64,000 nucleotides of DNA from Pontibacter populi (lineage in GTDB: Bacteria > Bacteroidota > Bacteroidia > Cytophagales > Hymenobacteraceae): NCBI RefSeq assembly GCF_019336435.1, contig NZ_JAHWXQ010000004.1, forward strand, positions 124,001-188,000. Direction: 5' to 3'. Below, piece by piece: positions 7,923-17,061 of the stretch (positions are counted from its first letter, which is position 1; each line of letters begins with the position of its first letter). The position numbers were made by a program, and so were the translations under genes. The notes beneath the pieces were generated by a model. It was not told the origin of the DNA and did not search any database. It saw only the letters and a list, made by a program, of their open reading frames with translations.

Positions 7923-9488
7923 CTATTTGGCGTAACTGATCGCTCTCATTTCGCGGATAACCGTGATCTTGATCTGACCAGGATATTGCATTTCTTTCTC
8001 GATCTTCTGCGAAATATCAAACGACAGCTGCGCTGCTTTTTCGTCGGTTACATTATCAGCATCCACCATAATGCGAAGCTCACGACCAGCCTGGATGGCG
8101 TAGCACTGGTTTACTCCTTCAAAGGAGATAGCTGCTGCTTCCAGGTCTTTCAAACGCTTGATATATGATTCCATGATTTCGCGGCGGGCACCCGGTCTTG
8201 AACCGGAAATAGCGTCACAAGCCTGGATCAGTGGAGAGATCATCGCCGTCATCTCGATCTCGTCGTGGTGAGCACCGATGGCGTTACAGATATCCGGATG
8301 CTCCTTGTATTTCTTAGCAAGCTCCATACCGATGATCGCGTGTGGCAATTCCGGTTCGTCTGGGGTTACTTTACCAATATCGTGTAGTAAGCCGGCACGT
8401 TTAGCGTGTTTCACGTTTAGGCCAAGCTCTGCAGCCATGGTAGCGCAAAGGTTAGCTACTTCGCGTGAGTGCTGTAATAAGTTCTGGCCATAAGACGAAC
8501 GGAAACGCATACGTCCTACCATCTTGATCAGCTCAGGATGCAGACCGTGGATACCCAAGTCAATGGCAGTACGCTCACCAATCTCGATAATTTCTTCTTC
8601 GATGTTCTTGCGGGTCTTGGTAACAACCTCTTCAATACGGGCCGGGTGAATACGACCATCTGCAACTAAACGGTGCAGCGACAGACGCGCAATTTCGCGG
8701 CGAACAGGATCAAAACCTGAGATAATGATGGCTTCCGGAGTATCGTCAACTATAATTTCTACACCGGTTGCAGCTTCAAGGGCACGTATGTTACGTCCTT
8801 CACGACCAATGATCTTACCTTTAATATCGTCACTTTCGATGTTAAATACCGAAACGCAGTTCTCGATAGCATGCTCTGCTGCTGTACGCTGTATCGTTTC
8901 AATAACAATCTTCTTAGCTTCTTTGGTAGCGGTAAGTTTAGCCTGCGCTACAATGTCTTTGATGTGAGATGAGGCCTGTGTGGTGGCTTCACTTTTCAGG
9001 GCATCAACCAGTTGCTCACGAGCCTCAGATGCAGTTAAACCGGCAATTTTCTCAAGTTGGCTAACAACTTCTTTGTGCTGATTCTCTACTTCCTCTTTGC
9101 GCTTGTGCAGGTGCTCTAACTGTAGGTTAAGCGCCTCTTTTTCTTTGTTAAGTTCGTTCTCGCGGCGCTTATTATCTTCCATCTGCTTGGTAACATGCTG
9201 CTCGCGCTGCTTTACCTTGTTCTCGTTCTGGATGATAATGTTCTTCTTCTTGTTTGATTCTTCTTCAAACTCAGATTTAAGCTTCAGGAATTTCTCCTTA
9301 GCCTCCAGCATGCGGTCTTTTTTGATTGCTTCGGCGTTGATCTCCGCCTCACGGATAATAGCTTTTGCCTTTTGGCGGGCGGCTACTTCCTGCTGCTTGT
9401 ATACCTTTTGCAGCAGCAAACGCCCAATGTACACGCCCACAGCGAGCGCAACAATGGCGGTGATTAGAATTAATAGAATATCGGACAT
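7923..9488 (-). CDS. rny: Ribonuclease Y
   Basis: Membrane-anchored endoribonuclease of 521 residues that starts mRNA decay. In order: one N-terminal membrane helix (about 5-25), a long charged coiled coil (about 30-190), a KH domain with [15 protein letters not shown], and an HD domain with LLHDIGKV supplying the metal ligands. Length and architecture are standard. Last gene of the pheT - coiled-coil - zapA - rny operon, a familiar order in Bacteroidota. Confidence 0.96.
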   Translation of the reverse strand: MSDILLILITAIVALAVGVYIGRLLLQKVYKQQEVAARQKAKAIIREAEINAEAIKKDRMLEAKEKFLKLKSEFEEESNKKKNIIIQNENKVKQREQHVTKQMEDNKRRENELNKEKEALNLQLEHLHKRKEEVENQHKEVVSQLEKIAGLTASEAREQLVDALKSEATTQASSHIKDIVAQAKLTATKEAKKIVIETIQRTAAEHAIENCVSVFNIESDDIKGKIIGREGRNIRALEAATGVEIIVDDTPEAIIISGFDPVRREIARLSLHRLVADGRIHPARIEEVVTKTRKNIEEEIIEIGERTAIDLGIHGLHPELIKMVGRMRFRSSYGQNLLQHSREVANLCATMAAELGLNVKHAKRAGLLHDIGKVTPDEPELPHAIIGMELAKKYKEHPDICNAIGAHHDEIEMTAMISPLIQACDAISGSRPGARREIMESYIKRLKDLEAAAISFEGVNQCYAIQAGRELRIMVDADNVTDEKAAQLSFDISQKIEKEMQYPGQIKITVIREMRAISYAK

Positions 9489-9594
9489 GTTAACATGTTT
9501 TAAGGTTTATTAAAACACATTAGCAGTAACTGCAAAAAGACGGGATTAAAGCGGTAAAATAGCTAACACGTAAAAGGCTGCGCGACAAAACACA
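9489..9594 (-). other. zapA-rny gap, possible small RNA
   Basis: A 106-base gap inside the operon. In proteobacteria the 6S RNA gene lies next to zapA, so the place deserves a look. TGTTTT near one end can pair with AAAACA near the other, leaving a large open middle. That is too weak to call an RNA. Confidence 0.15.
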
Positions 9595-9879
9595 TTACTT
9601 TGCCGACGACAGAAGATCGTCCAGCACATTAAGCTGCTGGCCTACTTTAGAAAGATGTTTGTTCTTTTCATCCTCCAGTTTAAGTTTCTCTACCATAGTT
9701 TCAAAAGCAACCATAGCCAATAAGTCCTGCTTATCCTGAATCCCAAACTGATCTTTAAAGAACTTTAGTCGCTCATTCAGCAACTTGCCCACAATACGGA
9801 GCCTTTCTTCTTCTTCTTCCTTTACCCGCATCGGATACTCGCGTTCTGCGATGCGAATCTTTATCGATAATTCACTCAT
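9595..9879 (-). CDS. zapA: Cell division protein ZapA
   Basis: Small FtsZ-ring-associated protein of 94 residues. The N-terminal part SIKIRIAEREYPMRVKEEEEE is the ZapA globular head, followed by LLNERLKFFKDQFG and a C-terminal coiled coil (KLKLEDEKNKHL). It bundles FtsZ filaments at midcell. Sits between a small coiled-coil gene and rny in the same operon. Confidence 0.88.
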   Translation of the reverse strand: MSELSIKIRIAEREYPMRVKEEEEERLRIVGKLLNERLKFFKDQFGIQDKQDLLAMVAFETMVEKLKLEDEKNKHLSKVGQQLNVLDDLLSSAK

Positions 9880-9937
9880 CCGTTGCGTTGTTTTATAGTT
9901 TCCTGCTTACCAGTTTCTGCGCTGTATTTCATATACT

Positions 9938-10234
9938 TTAGTCGCGCAGGTAAGCAATACACTTATCAATTTCTCTGATATATTCGTTTAGCTTGAGCTT
10001 TAACTCAGTCGAATTTGCAGGATTTCCTGCTATCGTGTCTACAATTTTAACAATATTCTCCTGATTTTGAAAATTTTTTATTTGCTGATCTTTCTCTTCC
10101 AGCTGTGTTTCCAGAAGTTTTATTTCTTCCTGGGCACTGCTTAACCGCTGATGCACCTCAGCGTAGCGGTCTAAAAGTTTTCGCAGCTTTGTTTCAATAT
10201 GCTGGAGTTGTTGCAGTTGCGCGTCCTTTGGCAT
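9938..10234 (-). CDS. Small coiled-coil protein of the pheT-zapA operon
   Basis: 98 residues, almost entirely predicted coiled coil: leucine/glutamine heptads from QLQQLQHIETKLRKLLDRY through QEEIKLLETQLEEKDQQI, then a short C-terminal helix ending KCIAYLRD. The gene starts 3 bases after the pheT stop and precedes zapA by 58 bases. Position and shape recall ZapB, the coiled-coil partner of ZapA, but sequence similarity is not evident to me. Function unassigned. Confidence 0.75.
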   Translation of the reverse strand: MPKDAQLQQLQHIETKLRKLLDRYAEVHQRLSSAQEEIKLLETQLEEKDQQIKNFQNQENIVKIVDTIAGNPANSTELKLKLNEYIREIDKCIAYLRD

Positions 10235-10237
10235 AGC

Positions 10238-12658
10238 TTATTTCCGGATAAAAGCTCCTAACTGTTTCTCAAACTGCTGCATCAAACGTGTCATCGTAGA
10301 GTCAATTACTTTATCGGTCAGGGTTTGCTGTTTATCAAGTAAGCTAAAGCTGATCGCATAAGCCTTTTTACCCTGCTCTATCTTATCGCCTTCGTACACG
10401 TCAAACACGTTTACATCCTGCAGCAGCTTGCGCTCCGTTCTGAAAGCAATGTGCTTCACCTGGTCAAAGGTAACATTCTTATCCAGTACCAGCGACAAAT
10501 CGCGGCGCACTTCCGGGAATTTTGGCAGTTCTTCACCTACCAGGTTGGCTTTATACTTCTTCAGCAGGTAATCCCAGTTCAGTTCAGCGTACCAAACCTG
10601 TTCCTTTACTTCCATAAACTTCGTTACACCAGCTTCCACAGGGCCAATTTCGGCAACTACAGTTCCGTTTTTCACATAGGCTACACCTTGCTTCAGGTAC
10701 GGATTTGGCTGCAGGGGCTGTGTTTCGTAATCCAACGCATTCAGTTTGCGCAATACATTCTGCACCACGCCGGCCAGATCATGGAAAGCAACTTTTGCAC
10801 CAGGCTGTTTCCAGCTTTCGGCAGTTACATTACCAGCCATATATAAAGCTAAGCGGCGGCTTTCTTTGGTTGTGCCGTCTTCCAGTTGCTGGTAAACTTT
10901 GCCCAGTTCAAACAATTTCAGGTCGCGTTGGCGGCGGTTAATGTTGCGGCGCAGCACTTCCAGCCCCGAAAACACCATGCTCTTACGCAACACATCCAGG
11001 TCTTCGGAGTTATAGTTTAATACTTTCACCAAGCCTGCCACTTCCGCATCGCCGGCTGGTTTATAGTAGTTAGAGTTTGTAATCGAGTTCGTGATGATCT
11101 CATAAAAGCCCTGATCGGCGATGTAATCCATGATACCATCGGTCACATCTTCCGGGTAAGGCTTCGAGAAGCTGGCCATGTATGAAGTCCCCATGTGCTC
11201 GCTTACCTCGATGTTATTAAAGCCATAGATACGCAGGATCTCCTCCACCACATCGGCTTCGCGCTTCACATCCACTTTAAATGGCGGAACAGACAGCTCC
11301 AGGTGCGTTTCAGTCTCCCCTTTCACTTCGATGCCCAGATCGGTAAGTATTGTTTTGATACGCTCCGTGCCGATGTGCTGCCCAATAAGCTGGTGCGCAC
11401 GCTCGATGCTCAGGCTTAGTTCCGTATTCAGGATCGGGTTTGGATAAATATCTACAATATCGGAAGAGATAACACCACCGGCAATTTCCTGCATTAACAA
11501 GGCAGCACGCTTAAGCGCAGTTATTACCATGTTCGGGTCAGTGCCACGCTCGAAACGGAATGATGCATCCGTCTTTAAGCCATGCGCAGTACCGGTGCGG
11601 CGCACATAGTCTGGCGAGAAATAAGCGCTTTCAATAAATATAGTCGTCGTTGCTTCAGTTACGCCAGATTTTTTACCACCGAATACCCCGGCGATCGCCA
11701 TGGGTTCTTCCGTGTTGCAGATCATCAGGTCGTTAGCTTTCATTTTGCGCTCTACATCATCCAGCGTTACAAAAGGCGTACCTTCTGCCGCGGTTTTCAC
11801 AATGATTTTGTCGCCTTTTATCTGGTCGGCATCAAATGCGTGCAGCGGCTGACCCAGTTCGTGCAGCACATAGTTCGTGATGTCAACTATATTATTGATT
11901 GGTGACAGGTCGATGGCACGCAGTTTTTTCTGCAACCACTCCGGTGACGGGCCAGCTTTTACACCGGTTATAGTAACACCGGCATAACGCGGACAAGCTT
12001 CCGTATTTTCAACTTCAACAGCTATTGGTTTGTTCGTATTTTCTACTTTAAAAGCAGATACATCCGGCAGCGTAGCAGGTGTTTTAAGCAAAGCCTGCAG
12101 GTCGCGGGCCACTCCGAAGTGCGATGCAGCGTCGGCACGGTTCGGTGTTAAGCCAATCTCAAAAACTTCATCCGGGTTCAGGCCGAAATACTCCGCAGCA
12201 GGTGTTCCGTTTGGCAGATCAGTATCCAGCACTATTATTCCGGCATGCGATGTACCAATACCAATCTCATCTTCTGCACAGATCATTCCTTCCGAAACAG
12301 CCCCGCGTATCTTAGACTTTTTGATCTTGAACGGTTCACCGCCTGTCGGGTAAAGTGTGCTGTTTACAGTTGCTACCACTATTTTCTGGCCAGCCGCTAC
12401 GTTTGGCGCACCACACACGATCTGGCTCGGTTCACCTGTTCCGATATCTACCGTCGTCAGGCTCAACTTATCAGCATCCGGATGGCGTTCGCAGGTTAGC
12501 ACTTCACCTATCACAATACCTTCCAGGCCACCTTTAACAGCCTCCAGTTTGTGAATACCTTCTACTTCCAGGCCTGCGCCCGTTAGCAAAGCACCTACTT
12601 CTTCCGCGTTTTTATCTATATGAATCAGCTGTTTTAACCAGTCGAGTGAGATCAGCAT
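10238..12658 (-). CDS. pheT: Phenylalanyl-tRNA synthetase beta subunit
   Basis: Large subunit of the alpha2-beta2 enzyme that charges tRNA-Phe. The 806 residues are the usual length for the Bacteroidota form. Order: N-terminal EMAP-type tRNA-binding domain (about 40-150), B3/B4 editing domain, B5 DNA-binding-like domain, catalytic-like core, and a C-terminal ferredoxin-fold anticodon-binding domain (PKFPEVRRDLSLVLDKNVTF to the end). It is first in a four-gene operon. pheS is not in the window. No CTATAG was seen within it, unlike most neighbours. Confidence 0.97.
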   Translation of the reverse strand: MLISLDWLKQLIHIDKNAEEVGALLTGAGLEVEGIHKLEAVKGGLEGIVIGEVLTCERHPDADKLSLTTVDIGTGEPSQIVCGAPNVAAGQKIVVATVNSTLYPTGGEPFKIKKSKIRGAVSEGMICAEDEIGIGTSHAGIIVLDTDLPNGTPAAEYFGLNPDEVFEIGLTPNRADAASHFGVARDLQALLKTPATLPDVSAFKVENTNKPIAVEVENTEACPRYAGVTITGVKAGPSPEWLQKKLRAIDLSPINNIVDITNYVLHELGQPLHAFDADQIKGDKIIVKTAAEGTPFVTLDDVERKMKANDLMICNTEEPMAIAGVFGGKKSGVTEATTTIFIESAYFSPDYVRRTGTAHGLKTDASFRFERGTDPNMVITALKRAALLMQEIAGGVISSDIVDIYPNPILNTELSLSIERAHQLIGQHIGTERIKTILTDLGIEVKGETETHLELSVPPFKVDVKREADVVEEILRIYGFNNIEVSEHMGTSYMASFSKPYPEDVTDGIMDYIADQGFYEIITNSITNSNYYKPAGDAEVAGLVKVLNYNSEDLDVLRKSMVFSGLEVLRRNINRRQRDLKLFELGKVYQQLEDGTTKESRRLALYMAGNVTAESWKQPGAKVAFHDLAGVVQNVLRKLNALDYETQPLQPNPYLKQGVAYVKNGTVVAEIGPVEAGVTKFMEVKEQVWYAELNWDYLLKKYKANLVGEELPKFPEVRRDLSLVLDKNVTFDQVKHIAFRTERKLLQDVNVFDVYEGDKIEQGKKAYAISFSLLDKQQTLTDKVIDSTMTRLMQQFEKQLGAFIRK

Positions 12659-12713
12659 GTCGTAATTTTTATTCTTTTATAGTTTAGCCCACGTTGTTTG
12701 AGCCAGTTAACTT

Positions 12714-12721
12714 CAAAATTA
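12714..12721 (-). promoter_or_regulatory. Candidate pheT promoter -7 element
   Basis: TAATTTTG on the minus strand matches TAnnTTTG; the predicted leader is about 48 bases. No TTTG at -33. Confidence 0.45.
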
Positions 12722-12784
12722 AACATTATTCTGTTTCCTGCTGCACGAGATGTGAAATTGTAGGGTTTTATAGTTTGTCTAAAG

Positions 12785-13145
12785 TTGTCATTTCGAACGA
12801 AGTGAGAAATCTATCTCAGCCTATAGTTTGATTTTCTACCGTACGAACCAAGCCTTTTCTTTCAAATATCCTCCAATCCTGGGAGCTTTACTTACCTATA
12901 GTTTCATCTTTAGCTGTGGTGCCCTCAGGCCGGGAGGCCCCGTCTTCGGGCATCGCGCTGCTGCTTTCCTGCTATCCTCGTTCCTCGGATTGCCTGACGG
13001 CACCGCAACAAATCAAAGGCGCTCAACCCAAAGACTGTGATCAGTTCGATAGCTCAAGCTATAGTTGATTTGAACCGGTAAACTTCGATTTTTATCGTGG
13101 TAGTATCTCTAAAGGGACAGGTGAACGTGCCCTGATCATGGACTG
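12785..13145. repeat. Dispersed intergenic repeat family B, copy 1
   Basis: Begins GTCATTTCGAACGAAG, runs through CCAATCCTGGGAGCTTTAC, CTTCGGGCATCGCGCT, AACAAATCAAAGGCGCTC and ends AAAGGGACAGGTGAACG. The complementary copy lies at 31640-32045 with the same order of blocks and many substitutions. An open frame across it looks non-protein-like and is not shared intact between the copies, so I treat it as non-coding. Confidence 0.75.
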
Positions 13146-13149
13146 TAAC

Positions 13150-13545
13150 CATAGCACTATAGTTTGCGAATTGGCAAGGGTGGAATTGTCCCCTTGAGGG
13201 GACTACAGGGGTGTTAAGGCCGCAACTATAAAACTAAACCTCAACTGTAGCAGCAACAAAATTCCCCTCTTGGGAGGGGCAGGGGTGGGTTAAAACAGCA
13301 ACACTATAGAATAATGACTCAAACTATAGCAATAACAGAAAAACTCCCCGCCTTAGACAAGGAGGGGATAAAGGGGGCGTTGGATTACAGCAACTATAGA
13401 ACTATAGCCAGCGCTACTACTTTTTCCTGTCCCTATCAGGCCAGTTGAGTCTGGAGACTCAACACCATAATAAGTCACGAGCGAGGACGCTCGCGCCAGT
13501 TGTACAAACGATAAACTATAGCTTCTATAAAACTCCCTCCCCTGT
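13150..13545. repeat. Hairpin-rich intergenic repeat mosaic, copy 3 (family A, inverted)
   Basis: Modules of copies 1 and 2 in inverted orientation: GTCCCCTTGAGGGGAC, CCCCTCTTGGGAGGGG, a CTCCCCGCCTTAGACAAGG unit, then the double hairpin. Here the hairpins read GTTGAGTC/GACTCAAC (13444-13463) and CGAGCG/CGCTCG (13478-13493): both arms have changed together relative to copies 1 and 2, so pairing is kept. It abuts a family B copy. Confidence 0.75.
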
Positions 13546-13558
13546 TTAAAAGAGGTAA

Positions 13559-14182
13559 TTACTTCTTAATCTCGTAGGTCCTCTCCCCTGCCGGAATCGC
13601 AACAGTCAGGCGGTTGTCTTTAGGGGGCACCGGGCACACATACTCAGGGTTGAAGGCACAGAATGGGCTATAGGCGCGGTTAAAATCCAGTACTACAGTT
13701 TTGGCGTCTTCTTTATAAGGTATATCTAAGTAGCGGCCACCGCCATAGGTCTCGAACCCGTTGGTTTTATCGGTGAACGGTACAAACCATTGGTCTTTTT
13801 CTTCTTTCGCCAGTTTCTTATACAACGTCAGGCGCTGGGGCTGGCCTTCCAGTTCGAAATTTGCAATGGCATAGCGCAGGTAGGGTTCGTAGCTTCCGTT
13901 GGTAAGCGGCATCAGCAGCGTGTCCTGTTTTGGCAGGTCCTCTATTTTGGCAGTAACCCGGTAGGCTACATTAGGCTCATAGTATACCAGGTTCTTGAAA
14001 TCGCGTCGGTCCTCTTCTGCAAACGGACTATTCGTCCGGCTCCTGAACGACAGGTCTTTGTCTTCGCGCTCTTTTAAAAGTGGCTTGGTGTAATTTTCTT
14101 CACTTAGGAAGGTCTCGTTAATAAAATATAGAAGTACCAGCACGATGCCGGCAAAAATCACAAGCTTAACTGGGCGTTGCAT
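13559..14182 (-). CDS. DUF1684 domain-containing protein
   Basis: 207 residues with an N-terminal hydrophobic helix (LVIFAGIVLVLLYFI, about 7-21), so membrane-anchored or exported. The rest matches DUF1684: ETYGGGRYLDIPY, VVLDFNRAYSPFCAF and VCPVPPKDNRL are the hallmark segments, with conserved cysteines in the last two. The biochemical role of the family is not established as far as I know. It is transcribed away from the Crp/Fnr gene. Confidence 0.85.
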   Translation of the reverse strand: MQRPVKLVIFAGIVLVLLYFINETFLSEENYTKPLLKEREDKDLSFRSRTNSPFAEEDRRDFKNLVYYEPNVAYRVTAKIEDLPKQDTLLMPLTNGSYEPYLRYAIANFELEGQPQRLTLYKKLAKEEKDQWFVPFTDKTNGFETYGGGRYLDIPYKEDAKTVVLDFNRAYSPFCAFNPEYVCPVPPKDNRLTVAIPAGERTYEIKK

Positions 14183-14413
14183 AGTTTCTGTAGCTATAGT
14201 CCGCTACAAAGGTCGGAAAAATGGGGGAATTACATAGATGATATTGCAATAGCAAAGCTTGATTTCCCAGAAGTTGATAAGTTCTAAATAAGTTTATACC
14301 CTTTGTTTGTTACTACCATGTTATTTGGTTGCCTTATTTTATAATAGAACCTGATACAGGTCCTGGTGCAAAGCAAGTGTGCACTTTAAAGCCTCACAAA
14401 AAATCAAGAAAAC

Positions 14414-14983
14414 ATGTACACAACTCTGAAGAGGTTTTTAGAAAGCAAAGCTGATTTTAACAGGCTTGAACTTGATGAAGTTTATGCTCACTTCAGAGTC
14501 ATAAAAACAAAGCGAAACGAGATTCTCCTAGACTACGACCAGGTCTCCAAACACTACTATTTCGTAAATAAAGGCTGCGTTAGGTTATTTACAACGACAA
14601 AAGAGGGCAATGAAATTACACGATATTTTGCCTTTAAAGGTAGTTTCGTAACAGCTTTACCGAGCTTTATAGACCAACAACCTGCAGAAGAATTTTTACA
14701 AACGATCGAAAAGTCAGAGTTGCTTTGTATAACAAGGTCTGACTTTTATAAGCTAGTTAACAAATTGCCTCAGTTCACTAAAATCTACACTGAGATTCTG
14801 GAGCTCGGTTTTATAGTTGCTCAAAAAAGAATCTATGGATTTCAGGGTTACGATGCGCTGCAGAAAGTTAAGTGGATAATTCAGAACCAGCCACAACTTC
14901 TGGTTAGGGTGTCGAATAAAATGGCAGCTTCTTATTTAGGCATTTCCCCTTCTACCTTAAGCAGAATAAAATCAAGGTTGTAA
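14414..14983 (+). CDS. Crp/Fnr family transcriptional regulator
   Basis: 189 residues: an N-terminal cyclic-nucleotide-binding-type beta-barrel (from VIKTKRNEILLDYDQVSKHYYFVNKGCVRLF) and a short C-terminal helix-turn-helix (NKMAASYLGISPSTLSRIK). No Fnr-type cysteine cluster is seen, so iron-sulfur sensing is unlikely. It precedes by 64 bases two genes for small exported proteins and probably regulates them. The ligand is unknown. Confidence 0.85.
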   Translation: MYTTLKRFLESKADFNRLELDEVYAHFRVIKTKRNEILLDYDQVSKHYYFVNKGCVRLFTTTKEGNEITRYFAFKGSFVTALPSFIDQQPAEEFLQTIEKSELLCITRSDFYKLVNKLPQFTKIYTEILELGFIVAQKRIYGFQGYDALQKVKWIIQNQPQLLVRVSNKMAASYLGISPSTLSRIKSRL

Positions 14984-15023
14984 AACGTTGACATAGGACA
15001 AGAATCATAGATCCGGGCGTGCT

Positions 15024-15031
15024 TAATTTTG
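15024..15031 (+). promoter_or_regulatory. Promoter -7 element of the HbpS-like gene
   Basis: TAATTTTG matches TAnnTTTG; the start would be near 15038, leaving a leader of about 10 bases before the ATG at 15048. No TTTG at -33, which fits activator control by the upstream Crp/Fnr protein. Confidence 0.5.
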
Positions 15032-15047
15032 TAATCAAAAATAAGCC

Positions 15048-15575
15048 ATGAGATTTATTCTATTATTTTTTCTATTTGCTTCAACAACATGTTTCGGGCA
15101 ACACCACCCTGATAAGAAAATACTAAAAGCCACGGTTGATACTTACATAAAACCAAGCCACAATTTAACCCTGGACGCAGCCTTCGAGCTCGCGAACCGT
15201 GCCACCAAATCAGCCACTTCTTTAAACAAAAAGGTTTCTGTTGCAGTTTTGGATGCTTCCGGCAACATCATTCTGCTGACCCGCGGCGATGGTGTAGGCC
15301 CGCACAACACGGAAGCAGCCAGGAGAAAAGCCTATACTGCTTTATCTACAAAAACGGCTACGCTTTTATTACTCAGAAATGCAGAAGCAAACCCGGATAC
15401 AAAGAACCTGAACACACTCCCGGAATTACTATTACTAAGCGGTGGAGTGCCACTCTGGTATCAGGGCAATGTAATCGGGAGTATAGGAGTGGCTGGTGGT
15501 GGCAGTCCTGAAAATGATGATTCGATAGCTAAATCTGCTGCCCTAACCGAAATAGGTATTACAACTACAAATTAA
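15048..15575 (+). CDS. HbpS/GlcG-family exported protein (possible heme binding)
   Basis: 175 residues with a Sec signal peptide (MRFILLFFLFASTTCFG). The mature part is the GlcG/HbpS fold: LTLDAAFELANRATKSA, VSVAVLDASGNIILLTRGDG, and GGVPLWYQGNVIGSIGVAGG near the end. Extracellular members of this family (HbpS) bind heme and take part in redox sensing; other members are of unknown role. It is followed after 14 bases by the HIUase-like gene, so they form an operon. Confidence 0.82.
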   Translation: MRFILLFFLFASTTCFGQHHPDKKILKATVDTYIKPSHNLTLDAAFELANRATKSATSLNKKVSVAVLDASGNIILLTRGDGVGPHNTEAARRKAYTALSTKTATLLLLRNAEANPDTKNLNTLPELLLLSGGVPLWYQGNVIGSIGVAGGGSPENDDSIAKSAALTEIGITTTN

Positions 15576-15589
15576 ACAGATAAAGAACC

Positions 15590-15997
15590 ATGAAAAAGTT
15601 AATCCTCACAGTCATTTTTGCAATATCTTCCCTGATCACATTTGCTCAGGACAATACCTACCAGCTTTCCAGCCACATCCTGGATATATCACAAGGCAAG
15701 CCTGCAAGTGGTGTAACTATCAGGCTGGAAAAGTACAACGAACAGACAAAAAAATGGGCTTATGTTGATGAAAAAGTAACCGATAAAAACGGAAGGATCT
15801 CTGATTTTCTCGATTCAAAAAGATCAAACCCGGGCATTTATAAACTTACCTATTTCACCAGCGACTATTTTAAAAAGAATCATACAGAAAGCTTTTACCC
15901 TTTTATAGAAGTAGTATTCCAAATAAAAGATAACAGCCATTATCACGTTCCAATTACGCTTTCAGCGTTCGGTTACTCGACTTACCGAGGCAATTAA
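15590..15997 (+). CDS. Exported 5-hydroxyisourate hydrolase / transthyretin-like protein
   Basis: 135 residues with a signal peptide (MKKLILTVIFAISSLITFA) and a transthyretin fold. Residues typical of 5-hydroxyisourate hydrolase are present: His in LSSHILDISQGKPA, HYHVPITLS, and the C-terminal YSTYRGN, close to the canonical YRGS. The family hydrolyses the unstable product of urate oxidase. No urate oxidase gene is nearby, so the substrate in the periplasm is open. The pairing with an HbpS-like gene is notable. Confidence 0.82.
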   Translation: MKKLILTVIFAISSLITFAQDNTYQLSSHILDISQGKPASGVTIRLEKYNEQTKKWAYVDEKVTDKNGRISDFLDSKRSNPGIYKLTYFTSDYFKKNHTESFYPFIEVVFQIKDNSHYHVPITLSAFGYSTYRGN

Positions 15998-16051
15998 TAT
16001 CCTGATTCCTTGCATTAAACTGTAGGTTGGTAACTAGACCAACCTTGCTTC

Positions 16052-16102
16052 AAATCCATGACCTGTACCTCTATTGCTGAAGTACAGGTCATGGATTTTT
16101 CC
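16052..16102 (+). terminator. Terminator of the HbpS-HIUase operon
   Basis: Perfect 17-bp arms, AAATCCATGACCTGTAC (16052-16068) and GTACAGGTCATGGATTT (16082-16098), then a T tract. A smaller hairpin GGTTGGT/ACCAACC (16025-16044) precedes it. Confidence 0.88.
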
Positions 16103-16198
16103 ATAAATATTAGTCTGAAAAGCTAAACCAAACGCTCCTTCCCTTCCAATAATCTACTTAACCTCCTATATTTACGACACAAACCTACTCTACCTTCT

Positions 16199-16963
16199 AT
16201 GTTAACTCTAGCCGAACGTCACCAGCATATTTTAAATAGTTTGAAACAAGAGGGGCAGGTGAATGTGCTGGACCTCTGCGAGAAGCTGAGTGTATCGTCG
16301 GTTACGATACGCAAGGATCTTAAACTACTGGAAGACAAAGGTTTGCTATTCAGAACACATGGCGGTGCCACAGCCAACAACCCTTACACTACAGACCGCT
16401 CGGTAAACGAAAAGGAGAAAATACAGGCTACTGAAAAAACGCGTATTGGTGCTGCAGCTGCAGCTTTGCTGGTACCGAACGATTCTGTACTTATCGCGTC
16501 GGGTACTACGGTACTCGCGCTGGCACGTAACATTCAGCCAAAAAGTAGTTTAACGGTTATTACGCCATCCCTTAACATTGCCCTGGAGCTTAACCGCCAC
16601 CCCGATATTGAGGTAATGCAACTTGGTGGCGTGCTTCGTAAAAGCTCATCATCAGTTACCGGTCCTTACGCCGAAAGTACCCTGACCGATTTTTCGTGCA
16701 GCAAGCTGTTTCTGGGTGTAGATGGTATTGACCTGGATTTTGGGCTGAGTACGACCAACGTGATGGAAGCACACCTGAACCGCCAGATGATCAAAGTATC
16801 TCAGAAAACGATAGTACTGGCAGACTCTACCAAGTTCGGGAAAAGAGGGTTTGGCAAGATCTGCGGTTTTGAGGACATAGACCAGATCATAACTGATAGT
16901 GGCATCTCAGATTACACCGTTAAAACCCTGGAAGGCATGGGCATTAAGGTAACTATAGTTTAA
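16199..16963 (+). CDS. glpR: DeoR/GlpR-family transcriptional repressor
   Basis: 254 residues: N-terminal DeoR helix-turn-helix (LNSLKQEGQVNVLDLCEKLSVSSVTIRKDLKLLEDKG, then FRTHGGA), and a C-terminal sugar-phosphate sensor with the isomerase-like motifs VLIASGTTVLALA, LFLGVDGID and VLADSTKFGK. Family members are lifted off DNA by phosphorylated sugars or, for GlpR, glycerol-3-phosphate. The neighbouring GDPD, GlpT and GlpD genes make glycerol-3-phosphate the likely effector. The symbol rests on that context rather than on close sequence identity. A near-consensus TATATTTA lies at 16167-16174. Confidence 0.78.
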   Translation: MLTLAERHQHILNSLKQEGQVNVLDLCEKLSVSSVTIRKDLKLLEDKGLLFRTHGGATANNPYTTDRSVNEKEKIQATEKTRIGAAAAALLVPNDSVLIASGTTVLALARNIQPKSSLTVITPSLNIALELNRHPDIEVMQLGGVLRKSSSSVTGPYAESTLTDFSCSKLFLGVDGIDLDFGLSTTNVMEAHLNRQMIKVSQKTIVLADSTKFGKRGFGKICGFEDIDQIITDSGISDYTVKTLEGMGIKVTIV

Positions 16964-17025
16964 AAAACCTGACAGGTGCATAAAGCTCCCGCCAGGCAAG
17001 CGCGTTCCCCATACGCGCACAAAAC

Positions 17026-17053
17026 CTCCTGATGCTGTAAGAAGCGTCAGGAG
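17026..17053. terminator. Bidirectional terminator between glpR and the esterase gene
   Basis: CTCCTGA (17026-17032) pairs with TCAGGAG (17047-17053), with an extra GC pair inside. It lies between two converging genes; T tracts are short on both sides. Confidence 0.55.
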
Positions 17054-17061
17054 TTCTACTT

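Noticed and set aside
12828..13040. Open frame of 70 codons with text like VFGHRAAAFLLSSFLGLPDGT
   Set aside because: It lies inside repeat family B; the other copy does not keep the frame and composition is not protein-like. Treated as a repeat artefact.
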